Positions 40,514 through 49,196 of a stretch of DNA of 64,000 nt are shown one piece after another. Both the position numbers and the translations under genes were made by a program. Each line of letters starts with the position of its first letter. Positions within the stretch are counted from its first letter, which is position 1. Source of the DNA: Paenibacillus wynnii (GTDB lineage: Bacteria; Bacillota; Bacilli; Paenibacillales; Paenibacillaceae); assembly GCF_000757885.1 (NCBI RefSeq), contig NZ_JQCR01000003.1, positions 372,001 through 436,000 of the forward strand, given 5' to 3'. Under the pieces are notes generated by a model. The model made no database searches. It was not told the DNA's origin and worked only from the letters and a program-made list of their open reading frames with translations.

Positions 40514-40975
40514 ATGTCGAGCGAAAATGTGCTGCAAGAGCTTTTGAAGTTGGAAGAAGAAATCGTATTTTCCCGTTTCACGAACGAAATGGCGGTAGAG
40601 ATAGGCCTTAAGCTGTACGAAACCGCCCGTGAGCTGGGCAAGGCAATAACTATTGATATCACTCGTAATGGTCATAGATTGTTCCATCTGGCCATGGAGG
40701 GTACCGCAGCAGATAATGAACAATGGATTCGCCGGAAAAATAACGTAGTCAACCGATTTGGGCACAGCTCTTATTATATTAGTAATATGCTCCAAGCAAG
40801 CGGATCAACCTTTGAACAGGTTTTTGAGGTGTCGGGTGCTGATTATGCAGCACATGGCGGTGCTTTTCCGATTATTATCCGCAATGTTGGAATCGTAGGA
40901 ACGGTTACAGTATCAGGTCTTCCGCAAAAAGAAGATCACGAGCTGGCGGTGCAGGTATTGAGAACTTTTTTGTAA
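40514..40975 (+). CDS. UPF0303 / heme-degrading-domain protein
   Basis: A 153-residue protein of the HbpS/GlcG-like family (UPF0303). Features: a central GKAITIDITRNGHRLFHLAMEG strand region, RKNNVVNRFGHSSYY and YAAHGGAFPIIIRNVGIVGTVTVSGLPQKEDHEL, the last being the most conserved segment. Function is not firmly established; related proteins bind heme or are redox-related. The ribosome site AGGAGAG lies just before the start. No operon partner. Confidence 0.85.
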   Translation: MSSENVLQELLKLEEEIVFSRFTNEMAVEIGLKLYETARELGKAITIDITRNGHRLFHLAMEGTAADNEQWIRRKNNVVNRFGHSSYYISNMLQASGSTFEQVFEVSGADYAAHGGAFPIIIRNVGIVGTVTVSGLPQKEDHELAVQVLRTFL

Positions 40976-41081
40976 CTTTTCAGGCCTCAAGCAATTTGGA
41001 TTGCAGGGAGGAAAGGGAAATGCGTAGTCGGAACGAGAATCTAAAACCTAATACCGGAAGGTAAGATCCGGGCACTAGTTA

Positions 41082-41116
41082 CAAAGACATAACCCTCGGG
41101 GTTATGTCTTTTTTTA
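41082..41116 (+). terminator. Terminator after the UPF0303 gene
   Basis: AAAGACATAACCC / GGGTTATGTCTTT with a TCG loop and seven Ts. Confidence 0.93.
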
Positions 41117-41222
41117 GCTGCATTCTTAAATTTTATAGCTTACGCATAGCTCCAGGCAAACCAAGGCATAATATCTCCCGTTAGAGACCTGATGTAAATA
41201 ATGACAACTGGGGGCGGGACAA

Positions 41223-41795
41223 ATGACTATATTGCCGATTTTCTCATTGGATGGATACACACATGTGACTGGTGCTCAGCAATATTTCTTCTATTTTATT
41301 ATTTATTCTTTTCTGGGATGGGTACTGGAGGGAACCTATAATCTATATAGTAACGGAAGCTTTCGCAAAGAAGGGTTTATGAAGGGGCCTTTTAAGCCGA
41401 TGTATGGATTTGCTCCCCTTTTCCTGTTGCTAGCAAGAGATCTGGCACTCCCGCTCCCTGTATTTCTGCTGCTCGCGCTGATCATTCCGTCAGCTGTTGA
41501 ATTTATAAGCGGATGGTTACTGAAGACGTTGTTCCATAGGCAGTGGTGGGATTACTCCGGTCTGCGATATCATCTGCAAGGACATATATGTCTGCGATTT
41601 TCACTATATTGGTGGGTTTTGTGTATAGCCTGTATTTATGGGATTCAGCCGCTAATGGAATTTTTATACCAGCGGGTTGAACCGTTATGGGAGTTGCTCT
41701 TACCGCCAGTCGCATTTTTCTTTACGGCTGATTTATTGTGGACAAGTTGGACACGGCGTCGAGGGGGAAAGAAGCTGGAGCTGGGTGAGAGCTAA
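41223..41795 (+). CDS. CmpB-like putative ABC-transporter permease
   Basis: A 190-residue membrane protein with five or six segments. The family pattern is IIYSFLGWVLEGTYNL, then RKEGFMKGPFKPMYGFAPLFLL, and a VEFISGWLLKTLFHRQWWDYSG segment. These match the CmpB (PF06541-type) proteins, annotated as ABC-transporter permeases though without an ATPase partner here. The true role is unknown. Monocistronic with a terminator. Confidence 0.78.
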   Translation: MTILPIFSLDGYTHVTGAQQYFFYFIIYSFLGWVLEGTYNLYSNGSFRKEGFMKGPFKPMYGFAPLFLLLARDLALPLPVFLLLALIIPSAVEFISGWLLKTLFHRQWWDYSGLRYHLQGHICLRFSLYWWVLCIACIYGIQPLMEFLYQRVEPLWELLLPPVAFFFTADLLWTSWTRRRGGKKLELGES

Positions 41796-41838
41796 TAAGA
41801 GTTGGAGTATATTTAAATAAATAACAGGGATTGTGTAG

Positions 41839-41879
41839 AGATGTCTTGAAGCCAAAGGGGCTTGAGGCATCTTTTTTAT
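41839..41879 (+). terminator. Terminator after the CmpB-like gene
   Basis: AGATG-CTTGAAGCC / GGGCTTGAGGCATCT hairpin with a few mismatches and six Ts. Confidence 0.85.
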
Positions 41880-41900
41880 ATATAAAATGATGAACAGAAT

Positions 41901-42087
41901 AGCTGCACTCCGTACAACTATTTATAACATATAAGTTATCCATAATCGTATAGTTGCACTTTGTACACTTATTAATTGTAAATCAGGCATATCAAGTGGG
42001 TATGAGGGGATTTAGATGTATTCAGTACAACTAAACAAGGGAACAGGCTTGTATTCGGAGGAATAGGTGTAAAAAGTACAACTAAAT
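41901..42087. repeat. Four copies of a short AGTTGTAC-type intergenic repeat
   Basis: Related words occur at 41901-41920 (AGCTGCACTCCGTACAACTA), 41951-41971 (TAGTTGCACTTTGTACACTT), 42023-42035 (CAGTACAACTAAA) and 42067-42087 (GTGTAAAAAGTACAACTAAA). The first two are near-palindromes (AGTTGCA.. ..GTACAACT). The 468-bp interval (41796-42263) holds no gene; three ATATATC words precede the NUDIX start. Confidence 0.55.
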
Positions 42088-42263
42088 CATATCCACTTCT
42101 TCGTAATTCGTTTGGTTTGTACTTCCCATCGTTTGGGTTGCATTCCCCACGTAGGAAAAAGGATTCGACCGCTACTATGTGTAATATAGTATGAAATGTA
42201 GTAGTAACTTAAATCATATATCCTATTCATATATCCCATCCATATATCTAAGGAGGCGACTCT

Positions 42264-42740
42264 ATGCCAATGTCTGAGTATTACCAAAGTTTAAGACTGA
42301 AGCTGGGTTCAGAGCTGTTAATGATACCCTCAGTAGCTGCTGTCATAAGAAACGATAAGGATGAGATCCTATTTATCCGCAAGCCTGAAGACACCTTGTG
42401 GGGCCTGCCCGCAGGAGCGATTGAACCAGGTGAGTCACCTGCGAGAGCACTGCGCAGAGAGGTGTTTGAAGAGACGGGATTAATGGTCAATCCAGCAAGG
42501 ATTTTAGGTGTGTTTGGCGGGGAGAAGTTTAGATACGTTTACAGTAACGGTCATCAGGTGGAGTACCTGGCAATCGTATTTGAATGCACTATTGTTAAAG
42601 GAACACTTCAAAGTGTGGATGGAGAGGTGGAGGCGTTTCAATATTTTAAAATGAATGAACTGCCTGAACTGTCCGTTCCTTATCCTAAAGAAATTTTCAC
42701 CCAGAATGCAGGTATGCCGACCATCTCCGTGTTTGAATGA
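42264..42740 (+). CDS. NUDIX hydrolase
   Basis: A 158-residue protein with the complete NUDIX box [23 protein letters not shown] (G-x5-E-x7-REVxEE-x-G), giving the Mg-binding glutamates. The N-terminal part has [28 protein letters not shown]. It hydrolyses nucleoside diphosphate derivatives; no added motif narrows the substrate. The ribosome site is AAGGAGGC. Its stop overlaps the start of the next gene by 4 bp. Confidence 0.92.
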   Translation: MPMSEYYQSLRLKLGSELLMIPSVAAVIRNDKDEILFIRKPEDTLWGLPAGAIEPGESPARALRREVFEETGLMVNPARILGVFGGEKFRYVYSNGHQVEYLAIVFECTIVKGTLQSVDGEVEAFQYFKMNELPELSVPYPKEIFTQNAGMPTISVFE

Positions 42741-43168
42741 TGAAGAATATGAAGCTGAAATTAGGATATATTGGCGTCATTCTCCTTGTAATTGCGCTTG
42801 GTATTAGTTCGAGAGTTTTTTCGGACAAGTTGCCCTTATTTATATCCAGTCATGCCGGGGATGCGTTATGGGGGAGTATGGTTTATTTAGGGTTTCGGGT
42901 GCTGCTGAATAAACATAAATTGCGTCTCTCCTTGGTTCTTGGCTTGCTTTTTAGCTATGCCATTGAATGTAGTCAGCTGTATCAGGGAGAATGGATTAAC
43001 GGTGTCCGTTCTACGGTATTGGGAGGATTGATCCTCGGAAAAGGCTTTTTGTGGATCGACTTGATCAGGTATTTCACAGGGATCGGGATGGCTTTCGCGC
43101 TGGATTATTTCATCTTAAATAGTACCAAGACAGATATAGACAGATCGCCGCGGAAGCAAAAAGAATAA
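42737..43168 (+). CDS. DUF2809-family membrane protein
   Basis: A 143-residue protein with four membrane segments. The DUF2809 pattern is visible: [32 protein letters not shown], then [14 protein letters not shown], and ALDYFIL. Function unknown. It is coupled to the NUDIX gene by an ATGA overlap. Its 3' end overlaps a convergent small membrane-protein gene by about 60 bp. Confidence 0.82.
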   Translation: MMKNMKLKLGYIGVILLVIALGISSRVFSDKLPLFISSHAGDALWGSMVYLGFRVLLNKHKLRLSLVLGLLFSYAIECSQLYQGEWINGVRSTVLGGLILGKGFLWIDLIRYFTGIGMAFALDYFILNSTKTDIDRSPRKQKE

Positions 43169-43376
43169 CTGAATTTCTGAGGTTTTTTCGCATTTTAAAG
43201 CCATAAGCCGCAAAGAAGACGGCAGCAGTTAATTTGGAAAGGCTCTGATAGTTAATGTTCTCTGAAAATAATGAACTGCTAAATACAATGGACGCCAATA
43301 AAGAGCTCGAAATGATCAGCTTAAACCACAAAGGTTCCTTAAGGAATTGAGTGTACATAAATTTGATCCTCTGCAT
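43110..43376 (-). CDS. Small membrane protein, unknown
   Basis: An 88-residue protein with three hydrophobic stretches (WFKLIISSSLLASIVFSS, LSKLTAAVFFAAYGF and [18 protein letters not shown]) separated by basic loops. A good ribosome site GGAGGGG stands 7 nt before the ATG. It overlaps the end of the DUF2809 gene convergently. The family is not recognised. The intact site and even codon use support a real gene. Confidence 0.6.
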   Translation of the reverse strand: MQRIKFMYTQFLKEPLWFKLIISSSLLASIVFSSSLFSENINYQSLSKLTAAVFFAAYGFKMRKNLRNSVILFASAAICLYLSWYYLR

Positions 43377-43633
43377 AACAGTACCCCTCCAACAACATTT
43401 AAAATTTTAAATCTAATATAGCATATATCGGAAAAAAATCGGGGAAATCCTATTTTTTTTGATTATGCATTCTAAAGATGTATCTTTTGAACCAGTACTC
43501 CTGGATTAGTGCGACTATAATCTTATTGTAACAATGGAGGTATTTGGTTATGATCAAATCATAATCGGCAAAACTTTTAAAGCAGGTTGGTTCTATACTA
43601 AATAACTCCTATACATAAAGAAGGTGCTGTGTC

Positions 43634-44668
43634 ATGAAAGTCCATGTTATGGATCTTAAACCCGGTGATCGTCTAAAAACAGATACTTTCAATAATGTGG
43701 GTCTGCATGTCCTTCCTCAGGGTACTACTATTAAAAGTGAGGAAATCGCAGTTCTTATTAGGCATAGTATTGATTACGTTGATATTGAGCATCGAAATGT
43801 GTCGGCCCTCCGAGAGAGTGCTGCTTTCCGTCAGAGTTTGTTAAAGGGAAGTATTGATGAAGCTATCGAAACCTATGAATCGGTCTTTCTCGAATCCTTG
43901 ACAAGCGGTAAGTTTACACAGTCCATGATCGATGATTCATTGCGGCCGCTTCTAAAGAATCTGGATAATCAAGGGGATGTCGTATCCCTTCTGCTTATGC
44001 TGGAGCAGGATCATGCAAACACTTATAATCATTCTTTGCAAGTGGGGTTATTATCCTATTACTTAGCGAAATGGCTGGGCCATACCAAGTCGGAGATCTA
44101 TGTAATCAGCCGAGCCGGGTATTTGCACGATATCGGTAAAAGTCAGGTCCCTCAGGCAATTTTGAATAAAAAGGTACTTACAAATGCAGAATTGGAAGAA
44201 TTGAAACGGCATACCACCTACGGTTATGAAGTGATAAGCAATTCTATGGCTGATGCGTCTGCACCATTGGTTGCTCTTCAACATCATGAGTTCGAAGATG
44301 GTTCAGGGTATCCCAAAGGTATTCTTCAGAGCGATATTCATCCCTATACCCGAATCGTTACCGTTGCTAATCTCTATATCGGTATGATTACCTCCAGAAA
44401 CTTTCAGCTGAAGCAAAGCCTTATGAACGTTCTTCGGAAAATAAACGAGTTGGGGTTCGGTAAGCTTCATGCGAAAACTGTGCAGACATTGATCTGGAAT
44501 ATGCTTCCTAACTTTATCGGTAAAAGTGTTCGATTAAGCAACGGGGAAACAGGCATAATCATCATGAATAATCCCACAGATATATTCAAGCCGTTAGTTC
44601 GGGTGGAAGACCAATTCAGGGATTTGTCACGGGAACGTAACCTATCCATTGATGAAGTATTCATGTAA
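43634..44668 (+). CDS. HD-GYP c-di-GMP phosphodiesterase
   Basis: A 344-residue protein. The HD part holds YNHSLQVGLLSYYLAKWLG and AGYLHDIGKSQVPQAIL. The GYP part is LQHHEFEDGSGYPKGI, matching HHExxDGxGYP. The 110 N-terminal residues are not recognised and may regulate. It hydrolyses cyclic di-GMP to GMP. It lies 2 kb upstream of a GGDEF cyclase gene, so both synthesis and breakdown are encoded close together. It is its own transcription unit with a terminator. Confidence 0.93.
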   Translation: MKVHVMDLKPGDRLKTDTFNNVGLHVLPQGTTIKSEEIAVLIRHSIDYVDIEHRNVSALRESAAFRQSLLKGSIDEAIETYESVFLESLTSGKFTQSMIDDSLRPLLKNLDNQGDVVSLLLMLEQDHANTYNHSLQVGLLSYYLAKWLGHTKSEIYVISRAGYLHDIGKSQVPQAILNKKVLTNAELEELKRHTTYGYEVISNSMADASAPLVALQHHEFEDGSGYPKGILQSDIHPYTRIVTVANLYIGMITSRNFQLKQSLMNVLRKINELGFGKLHAKTVQTLIWNMLPNFIGKSVRLSNGETGIIIMNNPTDIFKPLVRVEDQFRDLSRERNLSIDEVFM

Positions 44669-44686
44669 GCTAAACTTTAATAAATA

Positions 44687-44727
44687 AGCTAAGGATGCAC
44701 CCTCTTGGGTGTGTCTTTTTTTAGCTA
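44687..44727 (+). terminator. Terminator after the HD-GYP gene
   Basis: GCACCC-TCTT-GGGTGTG core with an outer AGCTAA / TTAGCT pairing and seven Ts. Confidence 0.88.
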
Positions 44728-44823
44728 AGTATATTTCGATGAACCTATAATTTTGGTATAAAGAGGAAGGTTTTCCTAGGGCTATAGAGAATTAATGATG
44801 TGTGGAGGAAAGGAGAATTAGGA

Positions 44824-46446
44824 ATGAGCGAGTGTGGAACACGCATGATAACATTAAATCAGATTGGCTATCCTGTGGATGGACAAAAAATCGCCTTGTT
44901 TACATCTTCTGAAAGCGAATTCAAGGTCATTGAGGTAATTTCTGGTGCTGTAGTTTTTGAAGGGCGGCTTGGGAATTCGGTAGAGGATGGAGCCAGCGGG
45001 GTTACCGTTCGCAAGGGAGATTTCTCAGAGGTGCAACAACCGGGGCAATACCGCATAGAGCAGGGTAAGCATCGATCCGGCGCATTTATTATCACAGATA
45101 GACCTTATCATGATTTACAACAAGGATTGCTGAAAGCATTTTATTATTACCGTTGCGGAGTAGAGCTTACAGAGGAGTATGCCGGACCTTGGAGCCATAA
45201 GGCCTGCCACACAGCTGAGGGTATTGTGTACGGGAAACCTGAGCTCAAGCTGGATAGTTCTGGCGGGTGGCATGATGCCGGCGATTACGGAAAATATAGT
45301 GGACCGGGTGCCAAGGCCGTTGCTGATCTTCTGCTTGCCTATGAAATGTATCCTTCCGCATTGCTGAGCCCTATTCCACTTCCTGAAAGTGATGGTCATA
45401 CACCGGATGTTCTGTTGGAATGCAAGGTGGAGCTGGATTGGTTGTTCAAGATGCAGGAAGCCGAAACCGGCGGTGTATATCATAAATTAACTACGTTGAA
45501 TTTTCCGGGTCTTGATGTAATGCCTGAGGATGATACAGCAGCATTATACTTTTCCCCAGTATCGGCAGCAGCAACTGGAGATTTCGCGGGTGTGATGGCA
45601 TTGGCATCCAGAATATATAAGCCATTTAATCATTCGTATGCGCAAAAGTGTCTGGATGCGGCAGTAGCAGCGTGGGGCTGGTTAGAGACCCATCCTATTG
45701 TTCCGGGATTTAATAATCCCTCGGAGATTACAACGGGGGAATACGGAGACGAGCAGGATTTGGATGAGCGTTTCTGGGCAGCGGCTGAAATGTATCGGGC
45801 AACCGGTGAAGAAGTTTATCACAAGGCGTTCGAACAACTTGCAGAGGAATCCTTTCCCAAGTATATGTTAGGCTGGGGCGATATGGGCGGTTACGGTTCC
45901 ATAGCTTACTTGTTAAATGATAAAGTGGATAAGGAGAGTGCGCTATATCTTTCGTTACAAGAAGGGCTACTGACTGAAGCCCAACGTCTGTTGGATCAGA
46001 GCCGTCAAGAGGGTTACCTGATCTCATTGAAGGAAGAGGATTATATTTGGGGCAGTAATATGCTTGTGATGAACAATGCCATGCTGCTTCTCTTCGCAGA
46101 GCATCTAAGCGGGGATTCCAGCTTTGCAGCCTGTGCTTTGGATCATCTGCATTATTTAATGGGCAGGAATGTACTGGATATTAGCTACGTTACCGGATTC
46201 GGTGATAAATCAGTAATGCATCCGCATCACCGGCCATCGGTAGGAGATAATGTAGATGCTCCTGTACCGGGGTTAGTCTCCGGCGGACCGGACCGTGGAC
46301 TGCATGATGATTATGTAGTTGAGCATTTGCAAGGGAAGCCGGCTGCCCAATGCTTTGCTGATCATGAACTGAGTTATTCTACAAATGAAGTAACTATATA
46401 TTGGAACTCACCGGCGCTGTTCGTCACAGCACGCTTTAACCAGTAA
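44824..46446 (+). CDS. GH9 endoglucanase-like enzyme, cytoplasmic
   Basis: A 540-residue enzyme starting at ATG 44824 behind AAAGGAGAAT. It has an N-terminal Ig-like domain (LNQIGYPVDGQKIALF). The (alpha/alpha)6 barrel has the catalytic SGGWHDAGDYGKYSG (two Asp, nucleophile-water holding), then GRNVLDISYVTGFGDKSVMHPHHR near residue 460 and the acid-type Glu in SYSTNEVTIYWNSPALF. There is no signal peptide, unlike secreted cellulases. It probably acts on imported cello- or glucan-oligosaccharides. Terminator downstream. Confidence 0.9.
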   Translation: MSECGTRMITLNQIGYPVDGQKIALFTSSESEFKVIEVISGAVVFEGRLGNSVEDGASGVTVRKGDFSEVQQPGQYRIEQGKHRSGAFIITDRPYHDLQQGLLKAFYYYRCGVELTEEYAGPWSHKACHTAEGIVYGKPELKLDSSGGWHDAGDYGKYSGPGAKAVADLLLAYEMYPSALLSPIPLPESDGHTPDVLLECKVELDWLFKMQEAETGGVYHKLTTLNFPGLDVMPEDDTAALYFSPVSAAATGDFAGVMALASRIYKPFNHSYAQKCLDAAVAAWGWLETHPIVPGFNNPSEITTGEYGDEQDLDERFWAAAEMYRATGEEVYHKAFEQLAEESFPKYMLGWGDMGGYGSIAYLLNDKVDKESALYLSLQEGLLTEAQRLLDQSRQEGYLISLKEEDYIWGSNMLVMNNAMLLLFAEHLSGDSSFAACALDHLHYLMGRNVLDISYVTGFGDKSVMHPHHRPSVGDNVDAPVPGLVSGGPDRGLHDDYVVEHLQGKPAAQCFADHELSYSTNEVTIYWNSPALFVTARFNQ

Positions 46447-46471
46447 TATCCAAGTGAGCAGGAGGAACCAC

Positions 46472-46509
46472 AACCGTCTTTTATGCGTAAGCATGGAAGG
46501 CGGTTTTTT
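46472..46509 (+). terminator. Terminator after the GH9 gene
   Basis: AACCGTCTT / GGAAGGCGGTT with an inner ATGC-GTAA-GCAT hairpin and six Ts. Confidence 0.85.
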
Positions 46510-46560
46510 CAAAATATAAAGAAAGTATAAGTCTTAAGCGTACTTTTCTTATATTTCTAC

Positions 46561-46604
46561 GAGAAACGGGTACCGTCCCATTAAGGACGGCAACGCCGTT
46601 TCTT
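46561..46604 (+). ncRNA. Unidentified structured element upstream of the GGDEF gene
   Basis: AGAAACGG / CCGTTTCT (46562-46569 with 46596-46603) encloses an inner CCGTCC / GGACGG stem with a CATTAA loop. The internal loop is asymmetric, GTA on one side and CAACG on the other. It has no T-run, lies 108 bp ahead of the GGDEF start, and is separate from the preceding terminator. I cannot place it in a known class; it does not match the full c-di-GMP-I core. Confidence 0.4.
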
Positions 46605-46648
46605 CTTGTGTCCTAACGATCTTCTTTAGTTTATAATACAATTATAGT

Positions 46649-46677
46649 TTGACGACTTTTGTCGAAATATAGATAAA
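46649..46677 (+). promoter_or_regulatory. Possible promoter of the GGDEF gene
   Basis: TTGACG at 46649-46654 and GATAAA at 46672-46677 with 17-bp spacing, 35 bp before the GGDEF start codon. A CGAC-TTTT-GTCG palindrome lies between. Confidence 0.4.
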
Positions 46678-46711
46678 TATAGCGATAAGGTAGAGAAAAG
46701 GGGGTTATGTT

Positions 46712-48301
46712 ATGCCTAAGCGGGGAAGCCGGGGTCAAAGAAACAAATTAAGTCTGACTACACTGCTTATTGGATTAGTATCCCTGTCTGTCCTTTTAAC
46801 CTCAACGATTCTTTTGCTTGCTTCTTATCAGTCTAAAAGGCAATCGTTGATCGACACAACACTTCAATTGAATTATACCAATGCCAATAAAATGAGCCAG
46901 ACGATAGATTCTTTATTCAGATCCATGCGTACGAGCTTGCAATACTCAGCCAAAGCCTTATCAGGCACTAACGAGATGAGTATTTCTGACCGAGATGAAT
47001 ATTTAGATTTGTTAAGGAACAGCAGCAATTACTTCAATTCGATGGCTATTATCGATGGAAAAGGCATCATCCAAAATGTATCCCCTCAGAGATTGGGGAC
47101 AGCCGGCAAAGAAGTGAATACCATAGCCGGGGTGGATATCAGCATTTCTCAGACTCCTTTTCTTTCCGAACCGTATCGAGCGTCAACTACGGGGCGGCTT
47201 ATAGTGATTATGACCCAGCCCTATTTTGATGGAAAAGGTCACTATAGAGGAGTCATTGCAGGTACCCTTAATCTTCAAGATCACAACGTGTTGACAATGA
47301 TTTTCGGGAGCAACAATGTTGATACTGAAGGGTCCTACTATTACATTGTCGGGTCGGACGGTAAGATACTGTTCCATCCTGACAGGAGTCGCATTGGGCA
47401 AGATGTTAGAGCAAATAAGGTTGTACAGAAACTCCTTGAAGGAAAAAGTGGACAGGAAAGAGTCATTAACACGAGGGGAGTAGAGATGCTTGCGGGCTAT
47501 TCTAACGTTCCAGCCAATGGGTGGGGAGTGGTAGTTGAATCCTCAAACGCTATGCTGAATGAACAAGTGAGCGGCCATATTAAAAACATTCTTTGGTACA
47601 TTTTAATGCCGTTCGTATTACTGTTGATGGCCGTTATTCTAATCGCACACGAACTGGCAAGACCTTTCGTATTTCTTGCTAACTTAGTTAACAAAATAGG
47701 GAAAGAAAAAGTAGAGCTGCCTGAGAGAAAACCACATTGGAACCGAGAAGCGGATTTGTTAACGAAAACGGTACTCCTTGCCTTGGCTGATTTTCAAAAA
47801 CATACAGATCAACTGACCCAGGAAGCACTGACGGATTCCTTAACCGGACTTACGAATCGCAGGAATTTTGAGAATACAATGGATCAATGGATTGGCGAAG
47901 GCAAGTCTTTCTCATTAATCGTTATGGATGTGGATAAATTCAAATTTGTGAATGATACATATGGTCATCAAGCGGGAGACGATGTACTTAGGCAGGTTGC
48001 CAATGTGATTTCTGCTTCCGTTAGACCCAAGGATATATGCTGCAGATATGGGGGCGAGGAATTCGTAGTTCTTTTAGCTAAGACTACTGTAAAGGATGCT
48101 TACATTGTGGCTGAACGAGTTAGAAAAGCAGTCGCTATTGGAGAGGTAAACCACGGACTCCCGATTACCGTATCACAAGGCATCGCTCACTTTCCCTCCC
48201 AGGCAAGGTCTTCAGATCATTTATTTCATTTGGCAGATCAAGCCCTTTACAAGGCGAAGGAATCAGGTAGGAATAGAACCGTTATAGCAGAGCTGCAGTA
48301 G
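46712..48301 (+). CDS. Diguanylate cyclase with extracellular Cache-type sensor
   Basis: A 529-residue protein. TM1 is about residues 15-35; a periplasm-facing double-Cache-like domain (about 36-285) has SMAIIDGKGIIQNVSPQ and YYYIVGSDGKILFHPD; TM2 is about 292-312. Residues about 360-529 are a GGDEF domain: DSLTGLTNRRNFE, LIVMDVDKFKFVNDTYGHQAGDDVL, the RxxD inhibitory site RPKD followed by RYGGEEFVVLLA. It makes cyclic di-GMP in response to an outside signal, with product inhibition. It sits under its own promoter. Confidence 0.93.
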   Translation: MPKRGSRGQRNKLSLTTLLIGLVSLSVLLTSTILLLASYQSKRQSLIDTTLQLNYTNANKMSQTIDSLFRSMRTSLQYSAKALSGTNEMSISDRDEYLDLLRNSSNYFNSMAIIDGKGIIQNVSPQRLGTAGKEVNTIAGVDISISQTPFLSEPYRASTTGRLIVIMTQPYFDGKGHYRGVIAGTLNLQDHNVLTMIFGSNNVDTEGSYYYIVGSDGKILFHPDRSRIGQDVRANKVVQKLLEGKSGQERVINTRGVEMLAGYSNVPANGWGVVVESSNAMLNEQVSGHIKNILWYILMPFVLLLMAVILIAHELARPFVFLANLVNKIGKEKVELPERKPHWNREADLLTKTVLLALADFQKHTDQLTQEALTDSLTGLTNRRNFENTMDQWIGEGKSFSLIVMDVDKFKFVNDTYGHQAGDDVLRQVANVISASVRPKDICCRYGGEEFVVLLAKTTVKDAYIVAERVRKAVAIGEVNHGLPITVSQGIAHFPSQARSSDHLFHLADQALYKAKESGRNRTVIAELQ

Positions 48302-48332
48302 AATTCTAGTACAGTGATTGATGAATATAACC

Positions 48333-48364
48333 AAGCGATCCCTCTTATCGGGTCGCTTTTTTTT
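48333..48364 (+). terminator. Terminator after the GGDEF gene
   Basis: AAGCGATCCC / GGGTCGCTT stem with eight Ts. Confidence 0.93.
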
Positions 48365-48466
48365 GCGATTTATTGTGAAAGTTCCGCACCTGGGCATAGG
48401 CAAATACATATCTTAAACTCAGGAAGGATTGAAAAATGGGTAACAACAGAAGGGTAGGGATAGATA

Positions 48467-49153
48467 GTGAGCTCTTATATAGAGAATTCATCACCCGAGT
48501 TACAGTTTACTTATGATTTGAGCCAGAACCCGGTTTTTAAAAAAGATGCCAACAACTTCATCAATGAACTGTCCATTAACCAATTGAATACTCTTGAGAA
48601 TTTATCCATCCTAGATATATATCTTAGTAAAGCTAACGTGATAGAACCCCACTATCATCAAAATGCTGCAGAACTCATCTATTGTATTTGTGGCGCATTG
48701 GTTGTCTCTATTATTAATCCGTTTAGCAAGGAATTGCTGCATTTCCCAATATGTCCGGGTCAAGTAGTGAACGTGCCACAGGGCTGGTGGCATTACGAAG
48801 TGGCTACTATAGATAACACGCATCTTCTGGCGATTTTTGATGCACCCTTTCCCGATACAATCTATGGATCAGATCTTTTGCGGCTCACTCCTCCTAATGT
48901 GCTTGCCCACACGTACTGCCTCGATGAGGCGAAAGTTAGGGATACCTTATCTCCAATAAAACAGACTACGGTTCTTGGCCCTCCACCGGGCTGCTGCCCC
49001 CAACCATCCCAGCAGGGTTACGGTTCCCACTCGTACGTTCCTCAGCAGTACACTACTCAAGGCTATCAGAATCAGGCATACACTCAACAATATATGCAAC
49101 AGCCTTATGTGCAGCAGACCCTTTATTCTCAGTACCCGGGCACTCAAGAGTGA
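48467..49153 (+). CDS. Cupin protein with a Gln/Tyr-rich tail
   Basis: A 228-residue protein with a GTG start. Residues about 1-150 are a cupin: VIEPHYHQNAAELIYCICGALVVS (two His and Glu metal ligands), then CPGQVVNVPQGWWHYEV (third His) and LLAIFDAPFPD. Residues about 165-228 are a repetitive Q/Y/P-rich tail (YGSHSYVPQQYTTQGYQNQA). An alternative ATG at 48436 with AGGAAGG is in another frame and would give only a 26-residue peptide. The metal-binding cupin could be an oxidase or decarboxylase; the tail resembles those of spore-coat or cell-surface proteins. Confidence 0.78.
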   Translation: MSSYIENSSPELQFTYDLSQNPVFKKDANNFINELSINQLNTLENLSILDIYLSKANVIEPHYHQNAAELIYCICGALVVSIINPFSKELLHFPICPGQVVNVPQGWWHYEVATIDNTHLLAIFDAPFPDTIYGSDLLRLTPPNVLAHTYCLDEAKVRDTLSPIKQTTVLGPPPGCCPQPSQQGYGSHSYVPQQYTTQGYQNQAYTQQYMQQPYVQQTLYSQYPGTQE

Positions 49154-49192
49154 AAAAAAACCTCTCAGGATCTGAAGATCCCGAGAGGTTTC
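49153..49192 (+). terminator. Bidirectional terminator between cupin and YhdH-type genes
   Basis: AAACCTCTCAGGATC / GATCCCGAGAGGTTT hairpin with A-run and T-run on opposite sides. Confidence 0.85.
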
Positions 49193-49196
49193 ATGA

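Noticed and set aside
46561..46604. c-di-GMP-I riboswitch ahead of the GGDEF gene
   Set aside because: Only a loose resemblance (GGG...GGC-AACGCC); the second helix and GNRA-tetraloop contact expected for the class are missing.
48436..48516. Start of the cupin gene at ATG 48436
   Set aside because: It is in a different frame and ends after 26 codons; a sequencing error could merge them, but GTG 48467 gives the family-like N-terminus.
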